Shown piece after piece: positions 16,655 through 26,581 of a DNA stretch of 64,000 nucleotides; positions within the stretch are counted from its first letter, which is position 1; each line of letters opens with the position of its first letter. The notes under the pieces are model-generated. The model ran no database searches and was not told the origin of the DNA. It was given only the letters and a program-made list of their open reading frames with translations. A program made the translations under genes and the position numbers. The stretch is from NCBI GenBank assembly GCA_934098665.1, contig CAKOOO010000004.1:39853-103852 (forward strand). The letters run 5' to 3'. The stretch comes from an uncultured Bacilli bacterium (GTDB lineage Bacteria > Bacillota_I > Bacilli_A > RF39 > UBA660).

Positions 16655-18055
16655 ATGAAAAAAATTTTAACTATATTATTTAATAGTAATGTTCAAAAAA
16701 ATATTGATTTAAGTTTGATAAAACAAAATAATTTAAATACTTTTAATAAAATAATAACTAAATATACAAAATCCAAAAGCGAGTTTACAAATATAGAAAA
16801 GTTTGATTATAATGCACTTGGACTCGGAAGAAATATAATATCACTTCCCCAGCAAATTGATGATTATTTAAATAATATAACAAATATAAATGATAAAAAT
16901 ACATTATTAATTAGACAAAATTATAACAAAAAAGCTCACATTATTATTTCAATTAATAATTTAAGTATGCAAAGAAATATAGAAAACGCCTTTAAATTAT
17001 TTAATTATTTAATAGCAAATTTATACACAAAAGTATATTTTCATATAATTACTGATAAAGGCAGTGACAATAACTATGCAATTAACTATCTTAAAATAGT
17101 TGAAAACAGTATAAAAGATTCTAATGCTGGTTTTATATCTACTATATGTGGTAGTTCTTTTGCTCTTGATAGTGGAAACAATTTTGCTAAAACAAAAAAA
17201 TATTATGATTTAATAATAAATGGTAAAGGTGTTCAGGTTTTAGAACTTGATAGTTTTCTTAAAACAATATATGAAAAAAATGATGGCGATGAAAATATAA
17301 GCCCTATAATTATTAATAAAGAAGGAATAATTGAAAATGGCGATATATTATTTTGGCTTTGTGATAATCCTTTAAAAAGTAAACAAATACTTGAACCATT
17401 AAAAAATAAAGATTATAAAATATTTGAAACTAAACCTATGACGGACTTAAAACTATTTACTTTCTTTAATTCATTAAATTCTTATGAAACCATAAACTTA
17501 TTGAATGAACCCGAGGCAAAATATAGTTTTGGAAATTATTTATCTAAACTTGGTATAGTTCAAGCTAGAGTTACATTAGACACTTCATATGAAAATGTGA
17601 TTAAAAAATTTGATAACAATGAAGAAAAAGTTCCGCATTTAGAAAAATATATAATTAGTTCATTAAATGATACATATGAATTAAAGTCTGTTAAATTAAC
17701 GAAAAAGGTTTTAACACTTATGTCACAAGATTATGATTTTATACTAGTTAATTTTTCTAATAATATTTCTGATTATAAAGGTAATGAAAATGATTTTTCA
17801 AAAAATTATCTTACATTTGATACTTGTTTAAATAAACTAATAGAAAGTGCAGAAGATAACTTTTATAATGTTATGATACTATTTAATGAAGAGACTGAAA
17901 TGGGTAATAATATTATCTTTACTATATTAGATGAAAAATTAAATTTAAAAAATGATGGATATATATATGATATTGTTCCAACAATTCTTGATTATATGGA
18001 TATTTCTATACCAATTGAGATGACAGGTAAGTCTTTAATAGATAAAACTGAATAA
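16655..18055 (+). CDS. Catalytically degenerate cofactor-independent phosphoglycerate mutase homologue
   Basis: The frame follows GpmI from end to end: FISTICGSSFALDSGNNFAK for the GRYYAMDRDKRWDR region, KKYYDLIINGKG, NYLSKLGIVQARV, DYDFILVNF and the C-terminal DIVPTILDYMDISIPIEMTG. Yet the residues GpmI needs are gone: DGWG reads LFNSN, GNSEVGH reads FDYNALG, SDGGVHSH reads SINNLSMQ, LDGRD reads ITDKG, the FRPDR arginine region reads LCDNPLK, EKYAH reads TSYEN, PDMVGHTG reads NISDYKG, and TADHGNAE reads LFNEETE. The uninterrupted 466 codons argue for a selected pseudoenzyme instead of a pseudogene. ATG 16655 or GTG 16646 may be the start. It follows gap-pgk-spo0A. Confidence 0.8.
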   Translation: MKKILTILFNSNVQKNIDLSLIKQNNLNTFNKIITKYTKSKSEFTNIEKFDYNALGLGRNIISLPQQIDDYLNNITNINDKNTLLIRQNYNKKAHIIISINNLSMQRNIENAFKLFNYLIANLYTKVYFHIITDKGSDNNYAINYLKIVENSIKDSNAGFISTICGSSFALDSGNNFAKTKKYYDLIINGKGVQVLELDSFLKTIYEKNDGDENISPIIINKEGIIENGDILFWLCDNPLKSKQILEPLKNKDYKIFETKPMTDLKLFTFFNSLNSYETINLLNEPEAKYSFGNYLSKLGIVQARVTLDTSYENVIKKFDNNEEKVPHLEKYIISSLNDTYELKSVKLTKKVLTLMSQDYDFILVNFSNNISDYKGNENDFSKNYLTFDTCLNKLIESAEDNFYNVMILFNEETEMGNNIIFTILDEKLNLKNDGYIYDIVPTILDYMDISIPIEMTGKSLIDKTE

Positions 18056-18068
18056 TATTTTTAATTTT

Positions 18069-18107
18069 AAAAGATGAATTTTATAAATATTTATTCATCT
18101 TTTTTTG
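18069..18107 (+). terminator. Intrinsic terminator before the S10 operon
   Basis: AAGATGAAT (18071-18079) pairs with ATTCATCTT (18093-18101), with further A-T pairs in the loop region, followed by a run of Ts. Confidence 0.8.
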
Positions 18108-18153
18108 TTTTTAAAAAATCTAAATTATTTTATAAAAAATATGCAAAAAGTAC

Positions 18154-18181
18154 TTGCATTTGGGAGTCAATTTATGATAAT
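18154..18181 (+). promoter_or_regulatory. Promoter of the S10 ribosomal operon
   Basis: TTGCAT at 18154-18159 and GATAAT at 18176-18181 are 16 bases apart. Transcription would begin near 18188 and produce a leader of about 125 nt. Confidence 0.6.
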
Positions 18182-18187
18182 ATTAAA

Positions 18188-18312
18188 TACGTATGACTGC
18201 GAGGATGTGCGAGGTTGCTGATACGCTAGGAATAGTTGGTAAATATATTTCTAACGTATTGGGTAATTTGTACGGAGCAAGCCTATATTAAATATAGACG
18301 AAAGGAGAAAAC
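18188..18312 (+). ncRNA. Structured 5' leader of the S10 operon
   Basis: The leader is G-rich against the AT-rich background and can fold into nested helices: GGTTGCT (18213-18219) with AGCAAGCC (18276-18283), ATACGCTAG (18221-18229) with CTAACGTAT (18251-18259), and the near-palindrome 18283-18297 just before the Shine-Dalgarno. Leaders at this place often let a ribosomal protein, classically L4, control its own operon. That this one does so is an inference. Confidence 0.65.
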
Positions 18313-18621
18313 ATGGCAAAACAAGAAATTAGAATTACTTTAAAAGCATATGACCATAGAATACTAGATGTAGCTGCTGGAAAAATATGCGAAACAGTAA
18401 AAAGAACTGGGGGAGAAATATCTGGACCTGTACCTCTTCCTACTGAAATTGAAAAATTTACAGTATTAAGAGCTGTTCATAAATATAAAGATTCTCGTGA
18501 ACAATTTGAAAGAAGAACTCACAAGAGACTTATTGATATTAAAAACCCAAGTAAAGAAACAGTTGATGCGCTATCTCATTTAGATTTACCAAGTGGCGTT
18601 CAAATCAATATTAAATTATAA
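18313..18621 (+). CDS. rpsJ: 30S ribosomal protein S10
   Basis: S10 (NusE) is part of the small-subunit head and of the transcription antitermination complex. The 102 residues match throughout: [51 protein letters not shown] and the end [20 protein letters not shown] precedes ATG. It opens the S10-spc-alpha run of ribosomal genes, all on the plus strand with gaps of a few bases. Confidence 0.98.
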   Translation: MAKQEIRITLKAYDHRILDVAAGKICETVKRTGGEISGPVPLPTEIEKFTVLRAVHKYKDSREQFERRTHKRLIDIKNPSKETVDALSHLDLPSGVQINIKL

Positions 18622-18641
18622 GAAAAGGAAGGAAAGAGAAA

Positions 18642-19376
18642 ATGAAAGGAATCTTAGGACGTAAAGTTGGAATGACTAGCGTATTTACTAAAGATGGTAA
18701 ACTAATCCCTGTTACAGTTGTTGAAGTTCTACCAAATAAAGTAATGCAAGTTAAAACTACAGAAAAAGATGGTTATAATGCAATCCAACTTGGCGCAATT
18801 GACAAAAAAGCAAATAGAGCCAATAAGGCTGAAATCGGAAGTGCAAAAAAAGCAAATACAACTCCTAAGCGCTTCTTAAAAGAAATAAGAGACTATGAAG
18901 GCTCTTATAATATAGGAGATGAGATTACTGCAGATTTATTTACTGTTGGAGAAATAGTTGATGTAACTGGAACTACAAAAGGTAAAGGATTTGCTGGTGT
19001 TATTAAAAGACACAATCAATCAAGAGGACCTATGGGTCATGGTTCACATTATCATAGAAGACCAGGTTCACTTGGAACTATGCTTCCAAAAAGAGTTCTA
19101 AAAGGTAAAAAACTTGCAGGACATATGGGAGTTGAAACAGTTACAATTCAAAACCTTGAAATCATCGAAACAAATACTAATGAAAATTATATTTTAATTA
19201 GTGGTAATGTTCCTGGTGCTAAAAATTCAATCGTTTTAATTAAAACTGCAATCAAAGGTAACAAAAAAGTTAATCCAAAGGAAATTATTAGTTATGAAGA
19301 ATCTGTAGTAGATGCTGAAGAAGTAGTAACTCCTGTAGAAACTGAAACAGTTACTGAAGTAAAGGAAGACAAGTAG
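18642..19376 (+). CDS. rplC: 50S ribosomal protein L3
   Basis: L3 nucleates early 50S assembly and reaches to the peptidyl-transferase centre through its long loop ([18 protein letters not shown]). The family start [15 protein letters not shown] and the [21 protein letters not shown] segment are intact. The 244 residues include about 30 extra acidic C-terminal residues rich in Glu, Val and Thr beyond the normal end; similar tails occur in some Mollicutes-related lineages. A strong GGAAGGAAAG site precedes ATG. Confidence 0.97.
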   Translation: MKGILGRKVGMTSVFTKDGKLIPVTVVEVLPNKVMQVKTTEKDGYNAIQLGAIDKKANRANKAEIGSAKKANTTPKRFLKEIRDYEGSYNIGDEITADLFTVGEIVDVTGTTKGKGFAGVIKRHNQSRGPMGHGSHYHRRPGSLGTMLPKRVLKGKKLAGHMGVETVTIQNLEIIETNTNENYILISGNVPGAKNSIVLIKTAIKGNKKVNPKEIISYEESVVDAEEVVTPVETETVTEVKEDK

Positions 19377-19396
19377 TCTTTTAAAGGAGGATAAAA

Positions 19397-20020
19397 ATGA
19401 CAAAGTTAAGTATTAATAATTTAAAAGGCGAAAAAGTTAGTGATATTACTTTAAATTCTGAAGTTTTTGGAATTGAAGTTAATGAACTTGCTATGAAGAA
19501 AATGGTTAGACTTCAACTTAATGCTTCAAGACAAGGTACTGCAAAAGTAAAAACAAGAAGTGAAGTATCAGGTGGTGGAAGAAAACCATGGAAACAAAAA
19601 GGTACTGGTAGAGCAAGACAAGGATCTATTCGTGCTGCTCAATGGAGAAAAGGTGGAATTGTATTTGGACCTACTCCAAGAGATTATTCATTTAAAATTA
19701 ATCGTAAAGAAAGAGTTCTAGCTTTAAAGAGCGCTTTAGTTAATAAATTAAATGAAAAGAAATTAATGGTTATTGATAACCTTAAATTAGATAATTTTAA
19801 AACAAAAACAGGTGTTGAATTATTAAATAATTTAAAACTTGATGGAAAAGTATTATTTGTTGCTAGTGAAGAAGCAGAAAACTTATATATGGCAACAAGA
19901 AATTTAAATAATGTACTTGTATTATTTCCTGATGAAATCAATGTTTATGATATTTTAAACGCTGATTACGTTGTATTTGATGAAGCAAGTATTAAAATGG
20001 TAGAGGAGGCACTTAAATAA
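19397..20020 (+). CDS. rplD: 50S ribosomal protein L4
   Basis: L4 lines the peptide exit tunnel and in many bacteria represses its own operon. Its tunnel loop reads SEVSGGGRKPWKQKGTGRAR followed by GSIRAAQWRKGG, and the C-terminal globular part ends DYVVFDEASIKMVEEALK. At 207 residues the length is usual. AAAGGAGG precedes ATG, and the stop overlaps the rplW start (TAATG). It is the natural candidate to bind the structured S10 leader. Confidence 0.97.
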   Translation: MTKLSINNLKGEKVSDITLNSEVFGIEVNELAMKKMVRLQLNASRQGTAKVKTRSEVSGGGRKPWKQKGTGRARQGSIRAAQWRKGGIVFGPTPRDYSFKINRKERVLALKSALVNKLNEKKLMVIDNLKLDNFKTKTGVELLNNLKLDGKVLFVASEEAENLYMATRNLNNVLVLFPDEINVYDILNADYVVFDEASIKMVEEALK

Positions 20021-20295
20021 TGAGACATTATTCTGAAATTATAATTGCACCAGTAGTTACTGAAAAAAGTATGGCATTAAGAAGTGAAAATGTTTATACA
20101 TTTAAAGTTGCTAAGGATGCTACTAAAACTGAAATTAAAAAAGCTATTGAAGATGCTTTTAAAGTAGAAGTTAAAAGTGTTAATACTCTAAACACTAAAT
20201 CTAAAAAAAGAAGAGTTGGAAAGTATCAAGGAAGAACAAAGACTTATAAAAAAGCAATGGTAACATTAAAAGATGGTTCTTCTATAGAACTTTAG
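20020..20295 (+). CDS. rplW: 50S ribosomal protein L23
   Basis: L23 sits at the tunnel exit and is the docking site for trigger factor and SRP. The 91 residues carry IIAPVVTEKSM, YTFKVAKDATKTEIKKAIE and VNTLNTKSKKRRVG with the YKKAMVTLKDG ending. Start and stop are set by a one-base overlap with rplD and a 15-base gap to rplB. Confidence 0.97.
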   Translation: MRHYSEIIIAPVVTEKSMALRSENVYTFKVAKDATKTEIKKAIEDAFKVEVKSVNTLNTKSKKRRVGKYQGRTKTYKKAMVTLKDGSSIEL

Positions 20296-20310
20296 TAGAA
20301 AGGAGAAATT

Positions 20311-21141
20311 ATGGCTATAAGACATTATAAACCAGTTACAAATGGTAGAAGAGGCATGAGTACTCTTGTTAATGAAGAAATCACAACAAAAACTCCTACT
20401 AAAGGATTACTTGGTAAAGTTAAAAAAACTGGTGGTAGAAATAATCAAGGTAAAATGACTGTTAGACACATTGGTGGTGGAGCTAAAAGAAAATATCGTG
20501 TAATTGATTTTAAAAGAAATAAAATCGGTGTTACAGGTAAAGTTGCAACCATTGAATATGATCCAAACAGAACAGCAAATATTGCTTTAATTAACTATAA
20601 AGACGGAGAAAAAAGATATATTATTGCTCCAAAAGATTTAAAAGTAGGCGCTATCATTGAAAATGGTGAAAATGCTGATATTAAAGTTGGTAATGCATTA
20701 CCACTTAAAAATATTCCAGTAGGTACACTTGTTCATTGCATAGAACTTAAACCTGGTAAAGGTGCTGAAATTTGCCGTAGTGCTGGTGCATCTGCTCAAA
20801 TTCTTGGTAGAGAGGATAAATATGTTCTTCTTAGACTTCAATCTGGAGAAACAAGAAAAGTTCTTGATAGATGTATGGCAACAATCGGTGTTGTTGGTAA
20901 TGAAGATGCTAACCTAGTTAATATTGGTAAAGCAGGTAGAACTAGATATCTTGGAATTAGACCTACAAACCGTGGTTCTGTAATGAACCCTAACGATCAC
21001 CCACATGGTGGTGGAGAAGGACGTGCTCCAATTGGTAGAAAGAGTCCAATGACTCCTTGGGGTAAACCTGCTCTTGGTGTTAAAACTAGAAAACCTAAAA
21101 AGGCATCTAGTAAACTTATTATAAGTAGGAAGACTAAATAG
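20311..21141 (+). CDS. rplB: 50S ribosomal protein L2
   Basis: L2 is a core 23S rRNA-binding protein beside the peptidyl-transferase centre. The 276 residues include [37 protein letters not shown], and the conserved histidine region [26 protein letters not shown] precedes ATG and rpsS follows after nine bases. Confidence 0.98.
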   Translation: MAIRHYKPVTNGRRGMSTLVNEEITTKTPTKGLLGKVKKTGGRNNQGKMTVRHIGGGAKRKYRVIDFKRNKIGVTGKVATIEYDPNRTANIALINYKDGEKRYIIAPKDLKVGAIIENGENADIKVGNALPLKNIPVGTLVHCIELKPGKGAEICRSAGASAQILGREDKYVLLRLQSGETRKVLDRCMATIGVVGNEDANLVNIGKAGRTRYLGIRPTNRGSVMNPNDHPHGGGEGRAPIGRKSPMTPWGKPALGVKTRKPKKASSKLIISRKTK

Positions 21142-21150
21142 GGAGGAATA

Positions 21151-21414
21151 ATGGCAAGAAGTTTAAAAAAAGGTGCTTTCGTTGATGATAGCATTATGAA
21201 AAAAATTAATAAATTAAATGAAGAAAATAAAAAATCAGTAGTAAAAACTTGGTCAAGAAGAAGTACTATTTATCCTGAATTTGTAGGACATACAATTGCA
21301 GTTCATAATGGTAAAGATTTTATACCTGTATATATTACTGAAGAAATGGTTGGTCATAAATTAGGAGAATTTTCACAAACTCGTAAATTTACTGGCCATG
21401 CTGGAAATAAATAG
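21151..21414 (+). CDS. rpsS: 30S ribosomal protein S19
   Basis: S19 binds in the head of the small subunit with S13. The 87 residues show [41 protein letters not shown] in two overlapping parts, and [19 protein letters not shown], all standard. It starts behind GGGAGG and is followed eight bases later by rplV. Confidence 0.98.
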   Translation: MARSLKKGAFVDDSIMKKINKLNEENKKSVVKTWSRRSTIYPEFVGHTIAVHNGKDFIPVYITEEMVGHKLGEFSQTRKFTGHAGNK

Positions 21415-21422
21415 GAGGTAAC

Positions 21423-21767
21423 ATGGAAACTTATGCAAAACATAATACTGCAATGATTAAACCTAGACTTGCAAGAATGACTATGGATTTAATTCGTGGA
21501 AAAGATGTTGAAACTGCAAGAGGAATTCTTGAAAATACTAATACTAAAGCTAGTAGAATGATATTAAAAGTTTTAAACTCAGCAGTTGCAAATGCAGTAA
21601 ATAATAATGGTGCAAATGAAAATGATTTAGTTATTTGTAAATGTTTTATTAATCCAGGACCAATCTACAAGAGAATTCAATTTGCTTCAAGAGGAAATGT
21701 TGATAGACATGATAAAAGAACAAGTCATATTGTAATTTATGTTACTGATAATAAGGAGGCTAAATAA
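21423..21767 (+). CDS. rplV: 50S ribosomal protein L22
   Basis: L22 spans the large subunit and its beta-hairpin lines the exit tunnel. The 114 residues show [33 protein letters not shown] and the hairpin [17 protein letters not shown] with the usual macrolide-contact region. AGGAGG precedes the ATG. It is directly followed by rpsC. Confidence 0.97.
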   Translation: METYAKHNTAMIKPRLARMTMDLIRGKDVETARGILENTNTKASRMILKVLNSAVANAVNNNGANENDLVICKCFINPGPIYKRIQFASRGNVDRHDKRTSHIVIYVTDNKEAK

Positions 21768-21769
21768 TT

Positions 21770-22447
21770 ATGGGACAAAAAGTTAATCCTATAGGATATC
21801 GTATTGGTGTTAATAAAGATTGGGATTCTCGTTGGTATGCTGAAAAAGATTACTCAACTAAATTAATTAACGATATCAAAATAAGAGAATATATTGAAAA
21901 AAATCTTAAAAGTGCTTCTATATCTAAAGTAGTAATTGAAAGAAGAAAAAATAAAGTTGAACTTACAATTTATACTGCAAGACCTGGTGTTATAATTGGC
22001 CGTGGTGGAGAAGATATTGAAAAACTTAGAAAGAAAATTTCTAAACTTGTTAATGAAGAAATTTATATTAACATAGTTGAAGAAAAGAACCCTGATTTAA
22101 ATGCTCAACTTGTTGCAGATAATATAGCAATGCAAATTGAAGCTCGTGCACCTTTTAGAAGTGTTCAAAAAAGAGCTATTAGAAATACAATGAAAGCTGG
22201 TGCTAAAGGTATTAAAACTGCTGTATCAGGAAGACTTGGTGGAGCTGAAATGGCTAGAACTGAAGGCTATACTGAAGGCACAGTACCTTTACATACAATT
22301 AGAGCTGATGTAGATTATGCTACAAGTGAAGCAAATACAATCTACGGAAAAATCGGAGTTAAAGTATGGATTTATAAAGATGAAATACTTAAAACTAGAA
22401 ATGTTAAGAAGGGAGAGATGAAAGATGTTAATGCCAAAAAGAACTAA
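21770..22447 (+). CDS. rpsC: 30S ribosomal protein S3
   Basis: S3 lies at the mRNA entry site and has mRNA helicase activity together with S4 and S5. The start [20 protein letters not shown], the KH domain motif [15 protein letters not shown] and the C-terminal [14 protein letters not shown] segment are all in place. The 225 residues are typical. Its last 23 bases overlap the rplP start. Confidence 0.98.
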   Translation: MGQKVNPIGYRIGVNKDWDSRWYAEKDYSTKLINDIKIREYIEKNLKSASISKVVIERRKNKVELTIYTARPGVIIGRGGEDIEKLRKKISKLVNEEIYINIVEEKNPDLNAQLVADNIAMQIEARAPFRSVQKRAIRNTMKAGAKGIKTAVSGRLGGAEMARTEGYTEGTVPLHTIRADVDYATSEANTIYGKIGVKVWIYKDEILKTRNVKKGEMKDVNAKKN

Positions 22448-22850
22448 ATATCGTAAAAGTCATAGATTAAGTTATGAAGGCAAAGCAAAAGGAAATCTTA
22501 CCCTAAATAATGGTGAATTTGGCCTTATGGCTATGGAAGGCGGATGGATTTCTGCTAGACAAATTGAAGCTGCACGTATTGCAATGACTCGTTATATGAA
22601 ACGTGGTGGTAAAGTATATATTAATATATTCCCACATATGCCAAGAACTAGAAAACCTCTAGAAACTAGACAAGGTAAAGGTAAAGGTAACGTTGAAGAA
22701 TGGGTAGCAGTTGTAAAACAAGGAAAGATCATGTTTGAAATTAGTGATGTTTCTGAAGAAATTGCTAGAGAAGCTTTAAGACTTGCTTCTCATAAGCTTT
22801 CAATCAAAACTAAATTTGTTATGAAGGAGAGTGAAACTCTTGGAAATTAA
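22425..22850 (+). CDS. rplP: 50S ribosomal protein L16
   Basis: L16 organises the A-site region of the large subunit. The start [14 protein letters not shown] agrees with Firmicutes L16 proteins, and [35 protein letters not shown] and the C-terminal helix follow. The 141 residues are normal. GGGAGAG precedes the ATG within rpsC, and the end overlaps rpmC. Confidence 0.97.
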   Translation: MLMPKRTKYRKSHRLSYEGKAKGNLTLNNGEFGLMAMEGGWISARQIEAARIAMTRYMKRGGKVYINIFPHMPRTRKPLETRQGKGKGNVEEWVAVVKQGKIMFEISDVSEEIAREALRLASHKLSIKTKFVMKESETLGN

Positions 22851-23040
22851 TGAAATAAGAAAATTAAGTAATGAAGATATTAAAAAGAAGATCATAGAAG
22901 ATAAAGAAGAACTATTTAAAAATAGATTAGCTCAATCTTCTGGAACTTTAGAAAAACCTGTAGTTTTAAGACAACTTCGTAAAGAAATTGCAAGACTTAA
23001 AACTGTATTAACAGAAAGAGAAATGGATGGTGAAAACTAA
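22840..23040 (+). CDS. rpmC: 50S ribosomal protein L29
   Basis: L29 is a two-helix protein at the tunnel exit next to L23. I choose the TTG at 22840 ([17 protein letters not shown]), which aligns with the MKANEIR start of other L29 proteins and has AAGGAG at 22824-22829 at 10 bases; an in-frame GTG at 22831 is too close to that site. [12 protein letters not shown] at the end is typical. It overlaps rplP by 11 bases and rpsQ by one. Confidence 0.93.
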   Translation: MEINEIRKLSNEDIKKKIIEDKEELFKNRLAQSSGTLEKPVVLRQLRKEIARLKTVLTEREMDGEN

Positions 23041-23297
23041 TGGAAAAAGCAAAACAAGAATTAATTGGTAAAGTTGTTAGTGATAAAAACGATAAAACAA
23101 TTACTGTTTTAGTAGAAACTTATAAAACACATCCATTATATGGTAAAAGAGTTAAATATTCTAAAAAATATGCTGCTCATGATGAAAAGAATGAAGCAAA
23201 AGTAGGAGATACAGTTAGAATTTCAATGACTAGACCTTTATCAAAAACTAAAAGATATGAATTAGTTAAAGTTATTGAAAAAGCTGTAATTTTATAG
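23040..23297 (+). CDS. rpsQ: 30S ribosomal protein S17
   Basis: S17 is a primary 16S rRNA binder with an OB fold. The 85 residues contain [38 protein letters not shown] and [19 protein letters not shown]. Start ATG overlaps the rpmC stop (TAATG). Confidence 0.97.
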   Translation: MEKAKQELIGKVVSDKNDKTITVLVETYKTHPLYGKRVKYSKKYAAHDEKNEAKVGDTVRISMTRPLSKTKRYELVKVIEKAVIL

Positions 23298-23308
23298 GAG
23301 GTAATATT

Positions 23309-23677
23309 ATGGTAATGCAAGAAAGTAGATTAAAAGTTGCTGATAACTCTGGTGCAAGAGAACTTTTAGTTATCCGTGTTATGGGTGGAAGTAAAGTTAA
23401 AAGTGCTAATATCGGTGATGTAATCGTTGGTACTGTTAAAAAAGCTATATCTAATAGTCCTGTAAAAGAAGGTAAAGTTGTAAAAGCAGTTATAGTAAGA
23501 ACTGTTCAAGGTGTTAGAAGAAAAGATGGAAGTTATATTAAATTTGATGATAACGCTTGCGTATTAATTAAAGATGATAAAACTCCAATCGGTACAAGAG
23601 TTTTAGGCCCAGTTGCTAGAGAACTTCGTGAAAAAGAATATCACAAAATTGTATCACTTGCACCTGAGGTTTTATAG
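23309..23677 (+). CDS. rplN: 50S ribosomal protein L14
   Basis: L14 forms part of inter-subunit bridges and is the target of the silencing factor RsfS. The 122 residues match the family over their full length: [32 protein letters not shown] and [26 protein letters not shown] precedes ATG 23309; an ATG two codons later is possible. Confidence 0.98.
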   Translation: MVMQESRLKVADNSGARELLVIRVMGGSKVKSANIGDVIVGTVKKAISNSPVKEGKVVKAVIVRTVQGVRRKDGSYIKFDDNACVLIKDDKTPIGTRVLGPVARELREKEYHKIVSLAPEVL

Positions 23678-23685
23678 GAGGATAT

Positions 23686-23994
23686 ATGAAAGTTAAAGTA
23701 GGAGATAAAGTATTAGTTATTGCTGGAAAAGACAAAGGTAAAGAAGGCAAAGTAATTAAAACTTATAAAAAATTAGATAAAGTTGTTGTTGAGGGTTTAA
23801 ATATGGTTAAGAAACATTCTAAACCTAGAACTACTGAAGACAAAGGTGGAATATTTGATATTGAAGCACCTATTCATGTATCTAATGTAAAAGTTATAAA
23901 CAATAATAAAGAAGAAAAAGCTAAAGTAGTTAAATCTGAAGCAAAGAAAGAAACTTCAAAAAAGAAAACTACTAGCAAAAAGGAAGCAAAGTAG
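23686..23994 (+). CDS. rplX: 50S ribosomal protein L24
   Basis: L24 is one of the two initiators of 50S assembly. The KOW motif region [19 protein letters not shown] and the [11 protein letters not shown] segment are standard. After residue 76 there is an added lysine-, serine- and threonine-rich tail ([13 protein letters not shown]), unlike the clean end of B. subtilis L24. AGGAGG precedes ATG. Confidence 0.96.
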   Translation: MKVKVGDKVLVIAGKDKGKEGKVIKTYKKLDKVVVEGLNMVKKHSKPRTTEDKGGIFDIEAPIHVSNVKVINNNKEEKAKVVKSEAKKETSKKKTTSKKEAK

Positions 23995-24001
23995 GTGAAT
24001 T

Positions 24002-24541
24002 ATGAGTAATTTTAAAACTTTATATGAAAAAGAAATAAAAAATAGTTTAATGAAGGAATATAATTATACTACTGTAATGCAAGTTCCTAAAATCACTAAA
24101 ATCGTAATTAATATGGGTGTTGGTGAAGGCGCTAATGATTCTAAATTCATTGATGCTGCAGTAAAAGATTTAACTTTAATTGCTGGTCAAAAACCTGTAG
24201 TTACTAAAGCTCATAAATCAATTGCTGGTTTTAAATTAAGAGAGGGACAACCTATTGGTGTTAAAGTAACTCTTCGTGGTGAAAATATGTATGCTTTCTT
24301 AGAAAAATTAATTAAGATTGCACTTCCTCGTGTTAGAGATTTCAGAGGTGTATCACCAAAAAGTTTTGATGGTAAAGGAAACTTTACTATGGGAGTTAAA
24401 GAACAACTTATATTCCCTGAAATAAATTATGACGATGTTTTAAAAGTTAGAGGAATGGATATTGTTATTGTAACAACTGCAAAATCTAATGATGAAGCAC
24501 GTTCATTACTAAAAGCATTTGGAATGCCTTTTAGAGGATAA
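24002..24541 (+). CDS. rplE: 50S ribosomal protein L5
   Basis: L5 binds 5S rRNA in the central protuberance. The 179 residues contain [18 protein letters not shown], the [20 protein letters not shown] motif, [17 protein letters not shown] and [17 protein letters not shown]. It lies between rplX and the zinc-type rpsN, the Firmicutes spc order. Confidence 0.98.
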   Translation: MSNFKTLYEKEIKNSLMKEYNYTTVMQVPKITKIVINMGVGEGANDSKFIDAAVKDLTLIAGQKPVVTKAHKSIAGFKLREGQPIGVKVTLRGENMYAFLEKLIKIALPRVRDFRGVSPKSFDGKGNFTMGVKEQLIFPEINYDDVLKVRGMDIVIVTTAKSNDEARSLLKAFGMPFRG

Positions 24542-24553
24542 GGAGAGTAAAAT

Positions 24554-24739
24554 ATGGCAAAAACAAGTATGATTGTAAAAAATAATCGTAAACCTAAATT
24601 TCAAGTTAGAGCTTATACTAGATGCAAAAGATGTGGTAGACCTCATGGTGTACTAAGAAAATTTGGATTATGTCGTATTTGCTTCAGAGAACTTGCTAAT
24701 AAAGGACAAATTCCAGGCGTTAAGAAGTCTAGTTGGTAG
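24554..24739 (+). CDS. rpsN: 30S ribosomal protein S14, zinc-binding type
   Basis: This is the short, zinc-binding S14 (61 residues) with two CxxC pairs in [20 protein letters not shown]. It starts [16 protein letters not shown] and ends GVKKSSW as usual. The zinc-independent paralogue that some Firmicutes carry elsewhere is not in this window. Confidence 0.98.
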   Translation: MAKTSMIVKNNRKPKFQVRAYTRCKRCGRPHGVLRKFGLCRICFRELANKGQIPGVKKSSW

Positions 24740-24754
24740 AAAGGAGATATAATA

Positions 24755-25153
24755 ATGTTTGTACAAGATAAAATAGCAGATATGCTAACAAGAATAAGAA
24801 ATGCAAATCAAATGAGATACACTGAAGTTGAAGTTGAAGGAACTAAAATGACTAAAGGTATTGCTGAAATTCTTAAAAATGAAGGTTATATTGCTGATTA
24901 CAAATATACAAAAAATAGTAACGGTGATAAAATGACTTTAACTTTAAAATATGGAAATAAAAAAGAAAGAGTTATTACTGGATTAAAAAGAATTAGTAAA
25001 TCAGGTTTAAGAGTTTATGCTCAAGCTGATAAACTTCCTAGAGTATTAAATGGTTTAGGAATTGCAATTATATCTACTTCTCAAGGCTTAATGACTGATA
25101 AAGAAGCTAGAGAAAAAGGGTTAGGAGGTGAAGTACTTGCCTATATTTGGTAA
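24755..25153 (+). CDS. rpsH: 30S ribosomal protein S8
   Basis: S8 binds the central domain of 16S rRNA and in Escherichia coli represses the spc operon. The 132 residues contain [33 protein letters not shown] and the conserved C-terminal [27 protein letters not shown] precedes ATG. Confidence 0.98.
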   Translation: MFVQDKIADMLTRIRNANQMRYTEVEVEGTKMTKGIAEILKNEGYIADYKYTKNSNGDKMTLTLKYGNKKERVITGLKRISKSGLRVYAQADKLPRVLNGLGIAIISTSQGLMTDKEAREKGLGGEVLAYIW

Positions 25154-25160
25154 GTAGTCT

Positions 25161-25700
25161 ATGAGTAGAATTGGTAATAGAAAACTAACTATCCCAGAGG
25201 GTGTTGAAGTTAATGTTAATGGAAATTTAATTACTGTTAAAGGTAATAAAGGTACACTTTCTTTAGAAGTAAACCCTCTTGTTGAAGTTAAAGTTAACGG
25301 AAATGAAATTGAAACTATTAAAACAAAAGATACAAAAGAAGCAAATATATTATCTGGAACAACTAATTCAAATATAGATAATATGCTAATTGGCGTTAGT
25401 GCTGGTTATACAAAAGATTTAGAAGCAGTTGGTGTTGGATATCGTTTCAGTGTATCTGGAAATAAAATTGTTGTTTCAGCAGGTTATTCACACACTATTG
25501 ATGTTACCATTCCTGAAGGAATAACAGTTACTAGTCCATCTAATACTGAATTAAGTATTAATGGATATGATAAACAAAAAGTTTCTGAATTTGCGGCAAA
25601 TATTCGTAAAATACGTGAACCAGAGCCATATAAAGGTAAAGGTATTCGTTATAAAGGTGAACATATTCGTCGTAAAGAAGGAAAGAAAGCAGCTAAATAA
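25161..25700 (+). CDS. rplF: 50S ribosomal protein L6
   Basis: L6 lies near the factor-binding site and sarcin-ricin loop. The 179 residues show two similar domains, beginning MSRIGNRKLTIPEGVEV and ending EPEPYKGKGIRYKGEHIRR. The start follows GGTAAGTAG, a weak site, so translation may be coupled to rpsH eight bases upstream. Confidence 0.97.
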   Translation: MSRIGNRKLTIPEGVEVNVNGNLITVKGNKGTLSLEVNPLVEVKVNGNEIETIKTKDTKEANILSGTTNSNIDNMLIGVSAGYTKDLEAVGVGYRFSVSGNKIVVSAGYSHTIDVTIPEGITVTSPSNTELSINGYDKQKVSEFAANIRKIREPEPYKGKGIRYKGEHIRRKEGKKAAK

Positions 25701-25714
25701 AGGAGTAATGTGTT

Positions 25715-26068
25715 ATGAATAATAAAGAAAAAAGAGAAGCAAGATTAAGAAGACATGTTAGAGTTAGAAAAAATGTTTCTGGCTCTAGCGAAATTCCTAG
25801 ATTAAATGTTTTTAGATCAAATAAAGCTATATATGCACAAGTTATTGATGACGTTAAAAAAACTACTTTAGTTAGCTCATCAACTCTTGAACTAAAAATT
25901 AAAAATGGTGGTAATATCGAAGCAGCAAAAGCTGTAGGAAAAGATATTGCTGAAAAATGCAAAAAAGCAAAAATTACTAAAGTTGTATTTGACCGTGGTG
26001 GTTTCTTATATCATGGAAGAGTTGCAGCTCTAGCCGATGCTGCTCGAGAAGCAGGATTAGAATTTTAA
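25715..26068 (+). CDS. rplR: 50S ribosomal protein L18
   Basis: L18 attaches 5S rRNA to the large subunit. The 117 residues include [37 protein letters not shown] and [27 protein letters not shown] precedes ATG by a normal distance. The opposite-strand open frame here is only a shadow. Confidence 0.98.
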   Translation: MNNKEKREARLRRHVRVRKNVSGSSEIPRLNVFRSNKAIYAQVIDDVKKTTLVSSSTLELKIKNGGNIEAAKAVGKDIAEKCKKAKITKVVFDRGGFLYHGRVAALADAAREAGLEF

Positions 26069-26077
26069 GGAGGCATT

Positions 26078-26581
26078 ATGGCAAAAGATTTTGATAATAA
26101 GAAAAACAATTTACTTGAAGAAAAAGTTATTAACATTGGTAGAGTTACAAAAGTTACTCAAGGTGGTAGGCATTTTAGATTTTCCGCTACAGTTGCTGTT
26201 GGTAACCGTAAAGGATTAATCGGTATTGGTACTGGTAAAGCTAATGAAGTTCCAGAAGCTATCAAAAAAGCTTTACAAGCTGCTAATAAAAATGTTGTTA
26301 AAATATCACTTGTTGATAATAGAACAATTCCTCATGAAGCTACTTACAAAGTTGGTAGAGCAGTAGTACTTTTAAAACCTGCAAAAGAAGGTCGTGGAAT
26401 TATTGCTGGCGGTGCTGCCAGAGCAGTACTAGAACTTGCTGGTGTTAAAGATATTGTTGCTAAATCATTAGGTAGCAATACTCAAGTTAACGTTGCTAAA
26501 GCAACTTTAGGTGCTCTTTCAATGCAAAGAACTAAAGAACATATTGCTGAATTAAGAGGCAAGAAAGTTGAGGAATTATAA
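26078..26581 (+). CDS. rpsE: 30S ribosomal protein S5
   Basis: S5 is involved in decoding fidelity and mRNA unwinding. The 167 residues contain [40 protein letters not shown] and [20 protein letters not shown]. Its stop overlaps the rplO start (TAATG). In most Firmicutes rpmD (L30) follows here; it is missing. Confidence 0.98.
   Translation: MAKDFDNKKNNLLEEKVINIGRVTKVTQGGRHFRFSATVAVGNRKGLIGIGTGKANEVPEAIKKALQAANKNVVKISLVDNRTIPHEATYKVGRAVVLLKPAKEGRGIIAGGAARAVLELAGVKDIVAKSLGSNTQVNVAKATLGALSMQRTKEHIAELRGKKVEEL

Noticed and set aside
16646..18055. Pseudogene reading of the phosphoglycerate mutase homologue
   Set aside because: No stop or frameshift in 466 codons, its own promoter and normal codon use speak for a maintained protein.
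25693..25962. Opposite-strand open frame inside rplR
   Set aside because: It has no Shine-Dalgarno or family similarity and lies inside a certain ribosomal gene; it is a shadow of the AT-rich codon usage. The same holds for others inside gap, metG, parA and the M23 peptidase.
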